The notes under the pieces are model-generated. The model saw only the letters and a list, made by a program, of their open reading frames with translations, had not been told where the DNA came from and did no database searches. This document shows, piece by piece, positions 34,477-44,127 of a stretch of 64,000 bases of DNA. Location: NCBI GenBank assembly GCA_021826525.1, contig JAKAZU010000002.1, positions 62,001 through 126,000 of the forward strand, written 5' to 3'. The position numbers and the translations under genes were made by a program. How positions within the stretch are numbered: the first letter of the stretch is position 1; each line of letters begins with the position of its first letter. This DNA comes from Thermoplasmata archaeon (lineage in GTDB: Archaea; Thermoplasmatota; Thermoplasmata; UBA184).

Positions 34477-37101
34477 ATGAGCGCGTCCCCCGCGACGACC
34501 CCGCTGATCGAGCAGTACGAGCGGGTGCGCCAGCGCTACCCGGGCCACCTCGTGCTGTTCCGGGTGGGGGATTTCTACGAGACGTTCGGCGACGATGCCA
34601 AGCTGCTCGCGCACGAGGTCGACGTGCAACTCACCGCGAGGGCGCCGGACACGAACGGCCGGCGCATGCCGATGGCCGGCGTGCCCTACCATGCCGTCGA
34701 GACCTATCTCGCCCGGCTCGTGCGCAAGGGCCACCGCGTCGCGCTCTGCGACCAGATCGAGGACCCGCGGGACGCGAAAGGGCTCGTCCGACGCGAGGTG
34801 ACACGGGTCGTCACACCCGGCACGGTGGTCGAGGACGGAATCCTGGGGGGGCCGGATCACAACTTCCTCGCGATCGCCCACGCCGGCTCGGACGGAAACG
34901 CCTGGGCGGCGGTCGACGTGTCCACCGGGGAGTGGTACCACGGAGCCTCGGAGGCGCCCGCGGTCGAGTCGCTGATGGTACAGTTGGCCCCGTTCTTTCC
35001 CCGGGAGATCCTCGTGTCCTCCTCCGGGAAGGATCGGGGGGCCCTCGCCCACCTGGCGGAGCGCGAGTTCCCCCGGGCCCGGATCGAGGTCGCCCCGACT
35101 CCGCTCGACGCGACAGAGCTCCCCCCCGCACTTCGAGAGGAGGGGCCGACCGCGCCCGCCGTCGACCGCGCCGATCGATCCTTAGCGGCCTACATTCGAT
35201 CGACCCAGCCGCGCCTCCTGCCGGTCCTCGCCCTCGTCGAGCGGGCCGCCGCGGCCCGGACCCTCACGCTCGACGCGAAGACGCTGCGTCACCTCGAGAT
35301 CAGCCGATCGATGAACCCGGACGATCCGGACGGTCCCACGCTTCTCTCATCGTGGGACGAGACCGCGAGCGCGGCCGGCCGCCGTACCCTCGCCTTCTGG
35401 ATTACCCACCCTCTCGCGGACCTTGACGCGATCCGCCGGCGTCAGGAAGCGGTGGCACAGTTCGAGAGCCAAGGCGCAGCGCTCGCCGAGGTTCGGGCCT
35501 CCCTCTCCCGGATCCCGGACCTGGCCCGGATCGCCTCGAGGGTCGCCGGCCGTCGCGTACGACCGGGGGAGATTGGGGCGCTGCGCGACGGGCTCTCCGC
35601 CCTCGAACCCCTCGTGACCTCGCTGGGGAACGTCTCGGGCTCCGAGTTGCTCTGCGGCCTCGCCGCCGAAGCGCGCCCCCCTCCCGAGCTCGCGCGCCGG
35701 CTCAACGAGTCGCTCGCCGAAACGATGCCCACGTCGGCCGAGGGCGGGCCCCTCTTCCGGCCGGGCCACCTGCCAGAGCTCGACCGGGCCCGGGACGATG
35801 AGTCGGCGGCCATCGCCGAGTTGGAATCGCTCGAGCGGGCGGAACAGGAGGCGACCGGGGTCCGCACGCTACGGGTACGCTTCAATCAGGTATTCGGGTA
35901 CTACATCGAAGTCGGCCGCGCCCATGTGCATCGGATCCCGGCCCATTATCGGCGCCGTCAGACCGTCGCCCAGGCCGAGCGGTATACGACCGACCGCCTG
36001 GAAGAAATCGCCGCCCGGATCCTCGATGCACGCGCCCGCCTTCATGACGAGGAGACGCGGCAGTGGGAGCACCTCCTCGGGGAGATCGACCGACACGTAC
36101 CGGCCCTCCACCGGATCGGCCGTGCGGTGGGGGCGCTCGACGCGCTCCAATCGTTCGCCTACGTCGCGCAACGCCGGCGATGCGTCCGTCCCGAGGTCGA
36201 CGCGTCCGGCGCGCTCACGATCCGCGAGGGGCGACACCCGGTGCTCGACCATCTCCTCGGCGAACGGTTCGTCCCCAACGATACCGAGCTCGACCGCGAC
36301 GCCTCCCGGCTCCTCGTGCTGACGGGACCGAACATGTCGGGGAAGTCGACGTACATGCGTCAGATCGGCCTGATCGTCGTTCTCGCCCAGGCCGGTTCGT
36401 TCGTTCCGGCGAAGTACGCCCGCATCGGCGTCGTGGAGGGTCTGTTCACCCGGATGGGGTTCACGGACGAGATCGGCCGCGGCAAGTCGAGCTTCATGGT
36501 CGAGATGACGGAGGTCGCCGAAATCCTGCGTTCGGCGAGCGACCGCAGCCTCGTCCTTCTGGATGAGGTAGGGCGCGGGACGAGCACGTTTGACGGCCTC
36601 GCGATCGCGTGGGCGACGCTGCGCCACCTTCACGACGTGACGCGGTGTCGGGCCGTGCTCGCGACGCATTACCACCAGCTGACGCAGCTCGTGGAGGGGC
36701 TCGAGGCCGCCCGCCTCGCCCACCTGGCCGTTCGCGAGCACCCCGGCGGCATCGTCTTCCTGCACCGCCTCGTTCCCGGAGCTACGGATCGCAGCTACGG
36801 GGTCCACGTCGCGAAGCTTGCCGGCCTGCCGACGGACGTCCTGCGGGAGGCCGACCGTCTGGTCCGCCGCCTCGAGACCGAGGGGCTCTCGCTTGCCCCG
36901 GGAGGGAAGGACCCACCGGGCGGCGGCCCTCGGTACGCCCAGGCGGTCCTGATGTCGGTCGAGGAGCCCCGCGCTCCCGCGCTCTCCCGGACCGAGGAGG
37001 AGATCCGAGCCATCGACGTCGACCGGATCACACCGTTGGAGGCGCTCCGCTTCCTCGCGGAGCTGCGCGCGAAACTGCCGCGCCCGCCGGGGGAGAGGTG
37101 A
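34477..37101 (+). CDS. mutS: DNA mismatch-repair protein MutS
   Basis: A complete 874-residue MutS1. Domain I contains the mismatch-reading Phe-x-Glu in LFRVGDFYETFGDDA (about residues 26-40). The lever/clamp region holds RVRFNQVFGYYIEV. The ATPase domain has Walker A TGPNMSGKST (about 612-621), Walker B LVLLDEVGRGTST and the THYHQL switch. MutS recognises mispairs and recruits MutL. It starts at ATG 34477, 27 nt after a TATA box. The frame is open further upstream across tRNA-Ser, which is not credible. Its stop overlaps the GTG of mutL. MutS/MutL are patchy in archaea and are thought to come from bacteria. Confidence 0.95.
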   Translation: MSASPATTPLIEQYERVRQRYPGHLVLFRVGDFYETFGDDAKLLAHEVDVQLTARAPDTNGRRMPMAGVPYHAVETYLARLVRKGHRVALCDQIEDPRDAKGLVRREVTRVVTPGTVVEDGILGGPDHNFLAIAHAGSDGNAWAAVDVSTGEWYHGASEAPAVESLMVQLAPFFPREILVSSSGKDRGALAHLAEREFPRARIEVAPTPLDATELPPALREEGPTAPAVDRADRSLAAYIRSTQPRLLPVLALVERAAAARTLTLDAKTLRHLEISRSMNPDDPDGPTLLSSWDETASAAGRRTLAFWITHPLADLDAIRRRQEAVAQFESQGAALAEVRASLSRIPDLARIASRVAGRRVRPGEIGALRDGLSALEPLVTSLGNVSGSELLCGLAAEARPPPELARRLNESLAETMPTSAEGGPLFRPGHLPELDRARDDESAAIAELESLERAEQEATGVRTLRVRFNQVFGYYIEVGRAHVHRIPAHYRRRQTVAQAERYTTDRLEEIAARILDARARLHDEETRQWEHLLGEIDRHVPALHRIGRAVGALDALQSFAYVAQRRRCVRPEVDASGALTIREGRHPVLDHLLGERFVPNDTELDRDASRLLVLTGPNMSGKSTYMRQIGLIVVLAQAGSFVPAKYARIGVVEGLFTRMGFTDEIGRGKSSFMVEMTEVAEILRSASDRSLVLLDEVGRGTSTFDGLAIAWATLRHLHDVTRCRAVLATHYHQLTQLVEGLEAARLAHLAVREHPGGIVFLHRLVPGATDRSYGVHVAKLAGLPTDVLREADRLVRRLETEGLSLAPGGKDPPGGGPRYAQAVLMSVEEPRAPALSRTEEEIRAIDVDRITPLEALRFLAELRAKLPRPPGER

Positions 37102-38888
37102 GCCTCCCGGGGCGCCGGCCGATCCACCGGCTCGATCCGACGACGATCCAACGGATCGCGGCCGGCGAAGTCGTCGAGCGCCCGGCCTCCGTGGTCAAGG
37201 AGCTGGTGGAGAACGCGATCGACGCGGGAGCGACCGCGGTCTCCGTGCGCATCCAGGGCGGAGGGATCCGCCGCATCGAGGTCGCCGACGACGGGAGCGG
37301 CATCCCGCCCGAGGAGCTCGACGTCGCGCTGGAACGGCACGCGACGAGCAAGCTCGGGTCGGGCGACGGGCTCGAACGGATCGACACCCTCGGGTTCCGC
37401 GGGGAAGCGCTCGCCTCGATCGCCCACGTGTCCCGCCTTCGGCTCGTGTCGCGCACGCCGGACCGGCCGGAGGCCGCCGGGATCGCCACCGCGGCCTCGA
37501 GGGACGTGCAGCGGTTCGAGGAAGGTCGGAGCGTCGGTACCACGGTGGAGGTCGTCGACCTCTTCTTCAACACGCCCGCGCGTCGGAAGTTCCTTCACGC
37601 GCCGGCGGTCGAGCAGCTCGAGGTCGCCCGTGTTGTCGAGCACCTCTACCTTGCTCGCCCCTCGGTCGCGCTCCGTCTAGAATCCGACGGCCGCGAGATC
37701 GCGGAGTTCCCGGCGACGCGCGACCTGCGCGAGGCGTCGGTCCATGTCCTGGGTCGCGAGATGCTCGAGCAGTCGTTCGCCGTCGACGAGGCGCTCCCCG
37801 GCCTGGGCCGCATCCACGGCGTTCTGGGCCGCCCTCACTTGGCCGCGGGGAACAGCCGCCGGCTCTACCTGAGCGTCAACGGCCGGACGATCGAGTCACG
37901 TCCGATTACCCAGGCGGTCCGAACGGCGTTCGTTCAGTACATCCCCCGCACGCGTTCCCCCATCGGGGTCCTACACCTAGAGATCCCTCTCGATCGCGTC
38001 GACGTGAACGTCCACCCTACCAAGCGGGAAGTCCGCTTCGCCCGGGAGTCCGAGGTGGCGGAAGCGGTTCGCGGGGCCGTCCGTCGCGCGTTGATCTCCG
38101 CCCCGGACCCGGCGCGACCGCCCGAAGGGGTTCCGCGAGGACGTGCCGCCGAGAGCCGCTCGTTCGCGTCGCGGCCGCCCCCGAAGGACTCGGGTCCCGA
38201 GGGATCTCCCGTCGCCCAACCCCGTCGATGGGCTCCGACCGCCGCCGTCCAGCGCCGGCTCTCCGATACGCCGCCCGTTCCTGGGTTGGAGGCCCGTCGG
38301 GGGCGCCCGGCGATCGCGCTGCTCGGCGTGCTCGACGCGCTGTACTGGGTGGGGACCACGCCCACGGGCTTCGTCCTGATCGATCAGCACGCAGCGAGCG
38401 AGCGCCTTCTCTTCGAGGCCCTGCTCGCGGACGGCCGCCTGGCGCGTCAGGTCCTGGTGGATCCCCTGACGATCACGCTCACGGCCTCGGAACGCGCCGC
38501 GTGGGAGGCACACCGCGGGGCCGTGCACGACGCCGGCTTCGAGATCGAACCATTCGGCGGGGACCGGTTCCGCGTCACCTCGGTCCCGGCGTACCGAGGG
38601 CACCGGGCGCGGCCGGAGGGGGTCCGGGAGCTGCTGGACGAGCTCGCGGCCGGAACCCGACCGACGAATCCGGATGGGATCGTGGAGCGGGTCGCGGCGT
38701 CGATCGCGTGCCACGCCGCCCTACGGGCGGGGGACCCCATCGCGCCGGGCGAGCTCGTGCGCGTGCTCGACGCACTGTACGAGAAAGCGCCCGCAGTGTA
38801 CTCGTGCCCGCACGGTCGGCCCATCCTCCTCGAGCTGCCGCGCTCGCGTCTCGACCAGTGGTTTCTACGGGCCGGGGTCGGACCGTGA
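37098..38888 (+). CDS. mutL: DNA mismatch-repair protein MutL
   Basis: A 596-residue MutL. The N-terminal GHKL ATPase shows IAAGEVVERPASVVKELVENAIDAGA, DDGSGIPPEEL and GFRGEALASIA. A Pro/Arg-rich linker covers about 340-400. The C-terminal dimerisation/endonuclease domain has DQHAASERLLFE (fits DQHA-x2-E-x4-E), ACHAALRAGD and CPHGRPI, the zinc/metal set of nicking MutL proteins. It should therefore nick DNA itself, as expected in organisms without MutH. It starts at GTG 37098, whose GTGA overlaps the mutS stop. Its own stop overlaps the next gene's GTG in the same way. Confidence 0.95.
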   Translation: MSLPGRRPIHRLDPTTIQRIAAGEVVERPASVVKELVENAIDAGATAVSVRIQGGGIRRIEVADDGSGIPPEELDVALERHATSKLGSGDGLERIDTLGFRGEALASIAHVSRLRLVSRTPDRPEAAGIATAASRDVQRFEEGRSVGTTVEVVDLFFNTPARRKFLHAPAVEQLEVARVVEHLYLARPSVALRLESDGREIAEFPATRDLREASVHVLGREMLEQSFAVDEALPGLGRIHGVLGRPHLAAGNSRRLYLSVNGRTIESRPITQAVRTAFVQYIPRTRSPIGVLHLEIPLDRVDVNVHPTKREVRFARESEVAEAVRGAVRRALISAPDPARPPEGVPRGRAAESRSFASRPPPKDSGPEGSPVAQPRRWAPTAAVQRRLSDTPPVPGLEARRGRPAIALLGVLDALYWVGTTPTGFVLIDQHAASERLLFEALLADGRLARQVLVDPLTITLTASERAAWEAHRGAVHDAGFEIEPFGGDRFRVTSVPAYRGHRARPEGVRELLDELAAGTRPTNPDGIVERVAASIACHAALRAGDPIAPGELVRVLDALYEKAPAVYSCPHGRPILLELPRSRLDQWFLRAGVGP

Positions 38889-39442
38889 CCCGTCCGCGGT
38901 CCGACCCGCCGTTCCGGCGGGAGACCGACATGATCCCCCCGATGCGGGCGTACCTGGAGGGCAAGGGCTTCCGGGTGTATCCGAACGTGGACGGGAACGA
39001 CTACTTCGATCTGGTGGCCCGGAGGGGACGCGAGCTCGGCCTCGTCGAGCTCAAGCGCTCGCTCGCCGGGCCGGCGTTCGGGCAAGCCCTGCGCCGTCGA
39101 GCTTGGGGCGACTGGGTCGGGGTCGCGTTGGGATCGGGCCCGGGGGCGCGCCGCCTCGCGACCGAGCGCAACGGCCGGCTGAGCTCGGTCGTCGGGATCT
39201 GGTGGGTCCACGGAGAGACCGTCGAACTCGTGCGGGCTCCCACCGTGGTTCCCACCGCAAACGTTCCCCGCCGCGAACGCGTCCAGCTGCACGCGTGGCT
39301 CGACGCGATCGACCGGGGATGGATACCGCCGGGGACCCGGATGGAAGGCCTTGGAGGGACCCTCCGCCGACTTTCCCAGGGCCGGGCGTACCGGGAGTGG
39401 ACCGTCGAGGAGGCGGCCGACGGTCCGGTGCGCCAACGATAA
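38885..39442 (+). CDS. PD-(D/E)XK-like putative nuclease coupled to mutSL
   Basis: A 185-residue protein of unrecognised family. Residues 15-60 read MIPPMRAYLEGKGFRVYP, then FDLVARRGRELGLVELKR. The arrangement helix-strand-D42-strand-E55-x-K57 is the classical PD-(D/E)XK nuclease core, and helix RAYLEGKGF supplies a further Glu. The next strand WVGVALGSG and GIWWV fit the fold. The C-terminal part (about 110-165) is helical. Its GTG overlaps the mutL stop (GTGA at 38885-38888), so it is made from the mutSL message. I infer a nuclease acting in mismatch repair or a related surveillance step; activity is unproven. Confidence 0.65.
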   Translation: MTRPRSDPPFRRETDMIPPMRAYLEGKGFRVYPNVDGNDYFDLVARRGRELGLVELKRSLAGPAFGQALRRRAWGDWVGVALGSGPGARRLATERNGRLSSVVGIWWVHGETVELVRAPTVVPTANVPRRERVQLHAWLDAIDRGWIPPGTRMEGLGGTLRRLSQGRAYREWTVEEAADGPVRQR

Positions 39443-39467
39443 GCGCGCAACCCTCCTCCTCGGCCCC

Positions 39468-39731
39468 GTGCTGAGGTGTCCGTTCTGCGGAGCGCCCGAG
39501 ACCGATCGCTTCGAGATCGAAGGCGAAGGGTTTCTCGTGTTTGGCTGCATGTTCACCCCGTCGATCGACCTTCATCGCCCGGACGACGAGATTGCCGCCC
39601 GGTTGCGCGCGGAATACGGAACCCAAGGCTCGGCGTACTTCCGCCACATGTGCGATCGCCTCCACCTAGTCGTGGCCCAGCCGACCGCGGCCGAGCCCGG
39701 TGCGGCGGGGCCGACGCGCTCCGAAAGCTAA
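39468..39731 (+). CDS. Small zinc-ribbon-like protein (87 aa)
   Basis: A short protein starting at GTG 39468 with VLRCPFCGAPETDRFEI. A single further Cys follows in FGCMFTP, and there is a helical C-terminus (IAARLRAEYG, YFRHMCDRLHLVVA). One CxxC pair plus scattered Cys suggests a half zinc ribbon; function is unknown. It lies 25 nt after the mutSL-associated nuclease gene and may be the fourth gene of that operon. The stop overlaps the convergent TMEM175-like gene. Confidence 0.6.
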   Translation: MLRCPFCGAPETDRFEIEGEGFLVFGCMFTPSIDLHRPDDEIAARLRAEYGTQGSAYFRHMCDRLHLVVAQPTAAEPGAAGPTRSES

Positions 39732-40396
39732 GCCGGGCCGTAGTGGCGCATTATCGCCCCCGCGGGGAACGCGATCAGCCATAGGTATGGCGCGACGAAG
39801 GCGATGGGGACCGTCGCGAGGAAGACGAACGGAGTGACGATCGACCGCGCGCGGGCGGCGCGTCGCTCGCTCTCGGGGAAGGCGGGGTTGACGAGCTGTG
39901 CCGGTCCGAGAGCGTGCCACCAGATCGCGGCGAGCAGGAGCCCGGTGACCCCGGTCACCGAGGCGAAGACGACGACCCCGAGGGTCGTTCCGGAGAACCT
40001 GTTGAAGACCTCGAGCGCGAACGGGGTTGCGCCGATGCAGATCAGGAGGAAGATGTTGAACCAGACGAGCATCGTGTCGTACCGCTCGATGAAGCGGAAG
40101 ATGCGGTGGTGGGTGGTCCACCACAGGGCGACGACGAAGAACACGATCCCGTAGCCGATGAAGACCGGGACGCTGTCGGCGAGGCCGCGCGCGAGGACCG
40201 ACTCCGAGCACGGCAACGCAGCGCTCCCGCAATTGAGGAAAGAGGGGCCCGTGAGGTTCAGGACGAGCAGCGTCATCGCGAAAGCGAAGACGCCGTCGCC
40301 GAGCGCGAGGATGCGGCTCAGGTCGTCCAGGTCCGGGGGAGCCCAAGCGTTCGGGTTGGGCAGTTCGGTGGGGTCCCGCTGCTCATCGAGCGCCAC
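39728..40396 (-). CDS. TMEM175-family (DUF1211) membrane protein, putative K+ channel
   Basis: A 222-residue membrane protein with about six helices. The first helix carries LGDGVFAFAMTLLVLNL, the variant of the FSDGVFAIAITLLVL signature that lines the pore in TMEM175 channels. Prokaryotic members are single-repeat proteins that assemble as tetramers and conduct potassium. Two Cys in the loop after helix 1 (FLNCGSAALPCSE) may form an extracellular disulfide. It converges on the zinc-ribbon gene with a 4-bp overlap. Confidence 0.8.
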   Translation of the reverse strand: MALDEQRDPTELPNPNAWAPPDLDDLSRILALGDGVFAFAMTLLVLNLTGPSFLNCGSAALPCSESVLARGLADSVPVFIGYGIVFFVVALWWTTHHRIFRFIERYDTMLVWFNIFLLICIGATPFALEVFNRFSGTTLGVVVFASVTGVTGLLLAAIWWHALGPAQLVNPAFPESERRAARARSIVTPFVFLATVPIAFVAPYLWLIAFPAGAIMRHYGPA

Positions 40397-40442
40397 GGTG
40401 GCCCCCCCAGCTCAGAGGGGTGCCTTCCCCTACAGGTTCGTA

Positions 40443-41339
40443 TTACGCGGAAGGGGAGGTTCCCGCGCTGGGAGCGATCCGCGCGAGCGCCGGGCCGGTC
40501 GGTACGAGGTGCCGGGGGAGGCCGATATCGTCTGGGGTCGCGCCGAACGCGAGCGCGACGAGCTGCGGGAGGTGGAAGACCGGCATGTCGAGACCGCGGC
40601 CGACCGCCGCCTCCGCCTTGTTCTGGAACGAGTCGAGCGAGATGTGGCACAGCGGGCACGGCGTCGCCATCGCGTGCGCGCCGTGGTCCTTCGCGTCGGC
40701 GATCTGACGGCCCGCGATCCGGTTCGCCGTCTCGGGCTTGACGAAGAGGATCGGGAACCCGCAGCACATCACGCGCCCGCGGTACATCACGGGCTCGGCG
40801 CCGATCGCGGAGAGCAGGTCCTCGAAGGCGTGAGGCTCTTCGGGGCTGTCAAAGCCGGCCTCCGCGCCCGGGCGCAGCAGGTGACAGCCGTAGAATGCCC
40901 CGACCTTGAGCCCCGCGAGGGGTCGGCGCACCCGGGCCTTGACCGCGTCGAGGCCGATATCGCTCGTCAGGACCTGGAGCAGGTGCTTCACCTTGACCGT
41001 GCCGCGGTACGGGACTCCGATCTTCGCGAGCGCCGGGTCGACGCGCGCGCGCATCGCCGGATCCCCCAGACGGTGGTTCGCAAGCGTCAGCATCCCCTGG
41101 CAGGTCGAGCAGACCGTCAGCACGTCGAGGCCGGCGCGCTCGGCGATTCCGAGATTGCGGGCATTGATCGCGACGTTGAGCGTGAGGTTCGCTTCGTCGA
41201 CGAACCCGGAGCCGCAGCACGAGAAGTTCGGGAACTCGACGAGCTCGATCCCCAGCGCCTTCGCGACCCAGCGCGTCGCGAGATCGAGCTCGCGGCCGGA
41301 CTCCTGCGCAACGCACCCCGGGTAGTAGGCGATCCTCAT
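40443..41339 (-). CDS. sdhE: SdhE/HdrB-like CCG-domain subunit of succinate dehydrogenase
   Basis: A 298-residue subunit with two CCG domains. The first has YYPGC, FSCCGSGF and VCSTC; the second FYGC, MCCGFPI and PCPLC. These bind non-cubane or regular Fe-S clusters in HdrB and in the SdhE/SdhC of Sulfolobales-type enzymes, where the subunit replaces the usual cytochrome b anchor. I start at ATG 41339, whose ATG overlaps the sdhB stop by 4 nt. No amphipathic SdhF-type or transmembrane partner gene follows, so membrane attachment is unclear. Confidence 0.88.
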   Translation of the reverse strand: MRIAYYPGCVAQESGRELDLATRWVAKALGIELVEFPNFSCCGSGFVDEANLTLNVAINARNLGIAERAGLDVLTVCSTCQGMLTLANHRLGDPAMRARVDPALAKIGVPYRGTVKVKHLLQVLTSDIGLDAVKARVRRPLAGLKVGAFYGCHLLRPGAEAGFDSPEEPHAFEDLLSAIGAEPVMYRGRVMCCGFPILFVKPETANRIAGRQIADAKDHGAHAMATPCPLCHISLDSFQNKAEAAVGRGLDMPVFHLPQLVALAFGATPDDIGLPRHLVPTGPALARIAPSAGTSPSA

Positions 41340-42313
41340 GTACCGTCCTTCGGCGGTGCGTCCAGCTCGCGGTAGAGTGCCTCGAGCTGATCGAGGTCCT
41401 CGATGGCCCTCGGTTTCTTCGCGATCTCGGGCTTCTTGCGCCACAGGCGCAGGCCCTGGGGAGCCTGGGCCAGCATTCCGCCCACGCCGTCGCTCTGGCG
41501 GACGAGCTTCATTTCTTGGAGCTGTCCGCGCTCTCGAATGTTCTCCTTGAACCCGATCGCGTGGCGCGAGCCGGGTTCGGTCCCTCCCTGGGCCGCGATC
41601 GCGAGCTCCTTCAGGTCCCGGATCCGCTCGGAGGGCCGTACGTCCTTGGGACAGGCCTCGGTGCACAAATGGCAGCGGAGGCATAACCAGAGCCCATCGG
41701 TCTGGATGCGGACGAGTCGGTCCTGGTGCGCCTGGTCCCGGGGATCGACGACGAATCGGTAGAGCTTCGCGAGCGCCATCGGGCCCGGGAAGTCGACATC
41801 GGCCTCGACCGCCGGGCACGCGGAATAACACGCGGCGCACGCGATGCATCGGGGCGTTTCGTAAAACCGCGCGACCTCCTCGGGGGTCATCGGGTTCGGT
41901 TTTCCTTCGGGCATCGGATGCCGAGGGTCGAGCTTCAGGTGGGGTTCGATCCGGTCGTAGTGCCTCCAGAACGAAGCTTGGTCGACGACGAGATCGCGAA
42001 GGACCGGTTGATTGCGCATCGGCTCGACGACGAGCCGGCCGTGCTTCTCGATCTCGGGCCCGATCGGGGTCTGGCAGGCGAGCCGGCTCTTCGAGTTGAT
42101 CTGCATCGCGCACGAGCCGCAGATCGAGCTCCGGCAGGAGTAGCGCAGGGTGAGGCTCGGGTCCAGCTCGGTACGGATCCGGAGGAGCGCGGTCAGGACC
42201 GGCGTGTGCGGTTCGACGGTCAGAGTGTAGCGATCGTAGCGCGGCTTCGCGTCCTTGCCGGGCTCGAATCGATAGACCTCGATCGGCGCTTCCAGCGTCT
42301 TTGCGACCGCCAT
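41336..42313 (-). CDS. sdhB: Succinate dehydrogenase/fumarate reductase iron-sulfur subunit
   Basis: A 325-residue Fe-S subunit. Plant-type [2Fe-2S] ligands are in YSCRSSICGSCAMQI with a distal LAC. The first [4Fe-4S] site is CIACAACYSACP. The last site reads CLRCHLCTEACP, with a Cys where the [3Fe-4S] cluster of classical SdhB has a non-ligand, so a second [4Fe-4S] is predicted. That is the arrangement of Sulfolobales SdhABEF and thiol:fumarate reductases. It is coupled to sdhA (TGATG overlap) and to sdhE. Confidence 0.93.
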   Translation of the reverse strand: MAVAKTLEAPIEVYRFEPGKDAKPRYDRYTLTVEPHTPVLTALLRIRTELDPSLTLRYSCRSSICGSCAMQINSKSRLACQTPIGPEIEKHGRLVVEPMRNQPVLRDLVVDQASFWRHYDRIEPHLKLDPRHPMPEGKPNPMTPEEVARFYETPRCIACAACYSACPAVEADVDFPGPMALAKLYRFVVDPRDQAHQDRLVRIQTDGLWLCLRCHLCTEACPKDVRPSERIRDLKELAIAAQGGTEPGSRHAIGFKENIRERGQLQEMKLVRQSDGVGGMLAQAPQGLRLWRKKPEIAKKPRAIEDLDQLEALYRELDAPPKDGT

Positions 42314-43995
42314 CAGTAGACCCGCTCCTTGGGCTCCCAGCGCGTGTACGCGACCGGACTATACGAGAGCTCGGGACCTTCCGGGCCCTTGCGCGCCAGG
42401 GTGTGGCGCATCCAGCGGGCATCGTCCCGTTTCGGATAGTCGATGCGAGAATGGGCGCCCCGGCTCTCGGTGCGGGCGTAGGCCCCGACGACGATTACCT
42501 CGGCGAGCTCGAGCATGTGCCCTACCTCCAGTGCGTCGGTCAGGTTCAGGTTGTAGACCTGGGAGTGGTCGACGATGCGCACGTTCGCGTAGCGCTGCTT
42601 GAGCGCCCGGATCCGCTTGATCCCCTCGAGCATGTCGGCGTCGTTCCGGTAGATGCCGACGTAGCGCTCCATCGTCGCCTGCATCTCTGCGCGGAGCTGA
42701 GCCGGGTCCTCCCCGTGGTCCCGCGCCATCATGGCACGGATCGGGGCTTGGGAAGCCTCGACGTCCGAGTCGGTGACCGTGGGGCGTCCGGTGGCCTGGG
42801 CCGCAAAGGCGGCGGCCGCAAGGCCCGCTTGCTTGCCGAAAACGAGCGTCTCGAGCAGGGAGTTCCCCCCGAGGCGGTTCGCTCCGTGGATCGAGACGCA
42901 CGCCGCCTCGCCCGCGGCAAAGAGCCCGGGCACGCTCGCCTCGCCCTTCGCATTGGTGCCGATGCCGCCCATCATGTAGTGCGCCGCGGGGTAGACCGGG
43001 ATCGGCTGGGTAACGGGGTCGACGCCGGCGAAGTTCCGGCAGAAGTCGCAAATCTCCTGCAGGCGGCTCTCGATGCGCTCCTTCCCAAGATGCATCAGCT
43101 CCAGGTGCACGAAGCCTCCCTCGAAGCCATTCCCCTCGGAGACCTCGGTCACGATCGCGCGCGAGACCACGTCGCGGGAGGCCAAGTCGAGGACGTGGGG
43201 AGCGTACTTGGACATGAACCGTTCGCCCTTGGAGTTCTTCAGGATCCCGCCTTCGCCCCGTGCGCCCTCGGTGATGAGGATCCCCGAGTCCGGCAACGCC
43301 GTCGGGTGGAATTGGACGAACTCCATGTCCTTGAGCAGCGCCCCGGCCTCGTAGGCGGTCGCCACGCCGTCGCCTGTGCAGCTGTGCGCGTTCGTCGTGC
43401 GCGCGTAGATCCGGCCACTGGGCCCGGTCGCGATCACGACGGCGGGGGCGGCGATTCCCTCGAACCGTCCGTTCTTGCGGTCGAACGCGACGATCCCCTG
43501 AACCTTCCCGTCCCGCACGACGATCCGGGTGAGGTCCCACTCTTGGTAGAGCGTAAACCGGGTCGCTTCGGTCGCGAGACGCTCCCAGATCGCCTGGAGG
43601 AGCGCGAGCCCGGTACGGTCCGCGGCGTAAATCGTACGGGGAAAGCCGGCTCCGCCGAACGGGCGTCGCGCCAGGGAGCCGTCCGGCGCCCGGCTGAAGA
43701 TCGTGCCGAAGTGCTCCATCTCAACGACGGTCGGGCCCGCCTCGCGGCAGAAGAACTCGATCGCGTCCTGGTCGCCGAGGTAGTCGGACCCCTTCACCGT
43801 GTCGTAGATGTGGGTATCGACGGAGTCCTCCGCTCCCACCGCGGCGTTGATCCCGCCTTGGGCGGCGCCGGAGTGGGAACGAAGCGGATGAAGCTTGGAG
43901 ACGACGGCGACGTCCCGTCCGGCCTCGACCGCTGCGAGAGCGGCTCGTTGACCGGCCAGGCCCGCACCGACGACTACGACCTCATGTCGACGCAT
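42313..43995 (-). CDS. sdhA: Succinate dehydrogenase/fumarate reductase flavoprotein subunit
   Basis: A 560-residue FAD subunit that interconverts succinate and fumarate. The dinucleotide site is [15 protein letters not shown]; covalent FAD His lies in [11 protein letters not shown] (His41). Substrate-site residues occur in [28 protein letters not shown]-like regions and [24 protein letters not shown] minus-strand TATA-like cttaatg is about 30 nt upstream of the ATG. Operon order is sdhA-sdhB-sdhE with 1-4 nt overlaps. Direction of catalysis in vivo cannot be told from the sequence. Confidence 0.95.
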   Translation of the reverse strand: MRRHEVVVVGAGLAGQRAALAAVEAGRDVAVVSKLHPLRSHSGAAQGGINAAVGAEDSVDTHIYDTVKGSDYLGDQDAIEFFCREAGPTVVEMEHFGTIFSRAPDGSLARRPFGGAGFPRTIYAADRTGLALLQAIWERLATEATRFTLYQEWDLTRIVVRDGKVQGIVAFDRKNGRFEGIAAPAVVIATGPSGRIYARTTNAHSCTGDGVATAYEAGALLKDMEFVQFHPTALPDSGILITEGARGEGGILKNSKGERFMSKYAPHVLDLASRDVVSRAIVTEVSEGNGFEGGFVHLELMHLGKERIESRLQEICDFCRNFAGVDPVTQPIPVYPAAHYMMGGIGTNAKGEASVPGLFAAGEAACVSIHGANRLGGNSLLETLVFGKQAGLAAAAFAAQATGRPTVTDSDVEASQAPIRAMMARDHGEDPAQLRAEMQATMERYVGIYRNDADMLEGIKRIRALKQRYANVRIVDHSQVYNLNLTDALEVGHMLELAEVIVVGAYARTESRGAHSRIDYPKRDDARWMRHTLARKGPEGPELSYSPVAYTRWEPKERVY

Positions 43996-44127
43996 CCGGA
44001 CCGGGCGGCCGAACTCCGTCGAGCATTAAGCATCACCGCCCAGATCCTCCGCGCGAACGTGGCCGCGCACCCTCGAGTCGGTTCCCTTCCTTTCGTCGGT
44101 GAAGAGCGTGTAACGCCGTCGTGAGCC

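Noticed and set aside
36609..37097. In-frame extension of MutL into mutS
   Set aside because: Alternate-frame reading of mutS; the GTGA overlap at 37098 gives the normal MutL N-terminus.
42301..44124. 607-codon plus-strand frame opposite sdhA
   Set aside because: Antisense artefact of the GC-rich third positions; SdhA motifs on the minus strand are complete.
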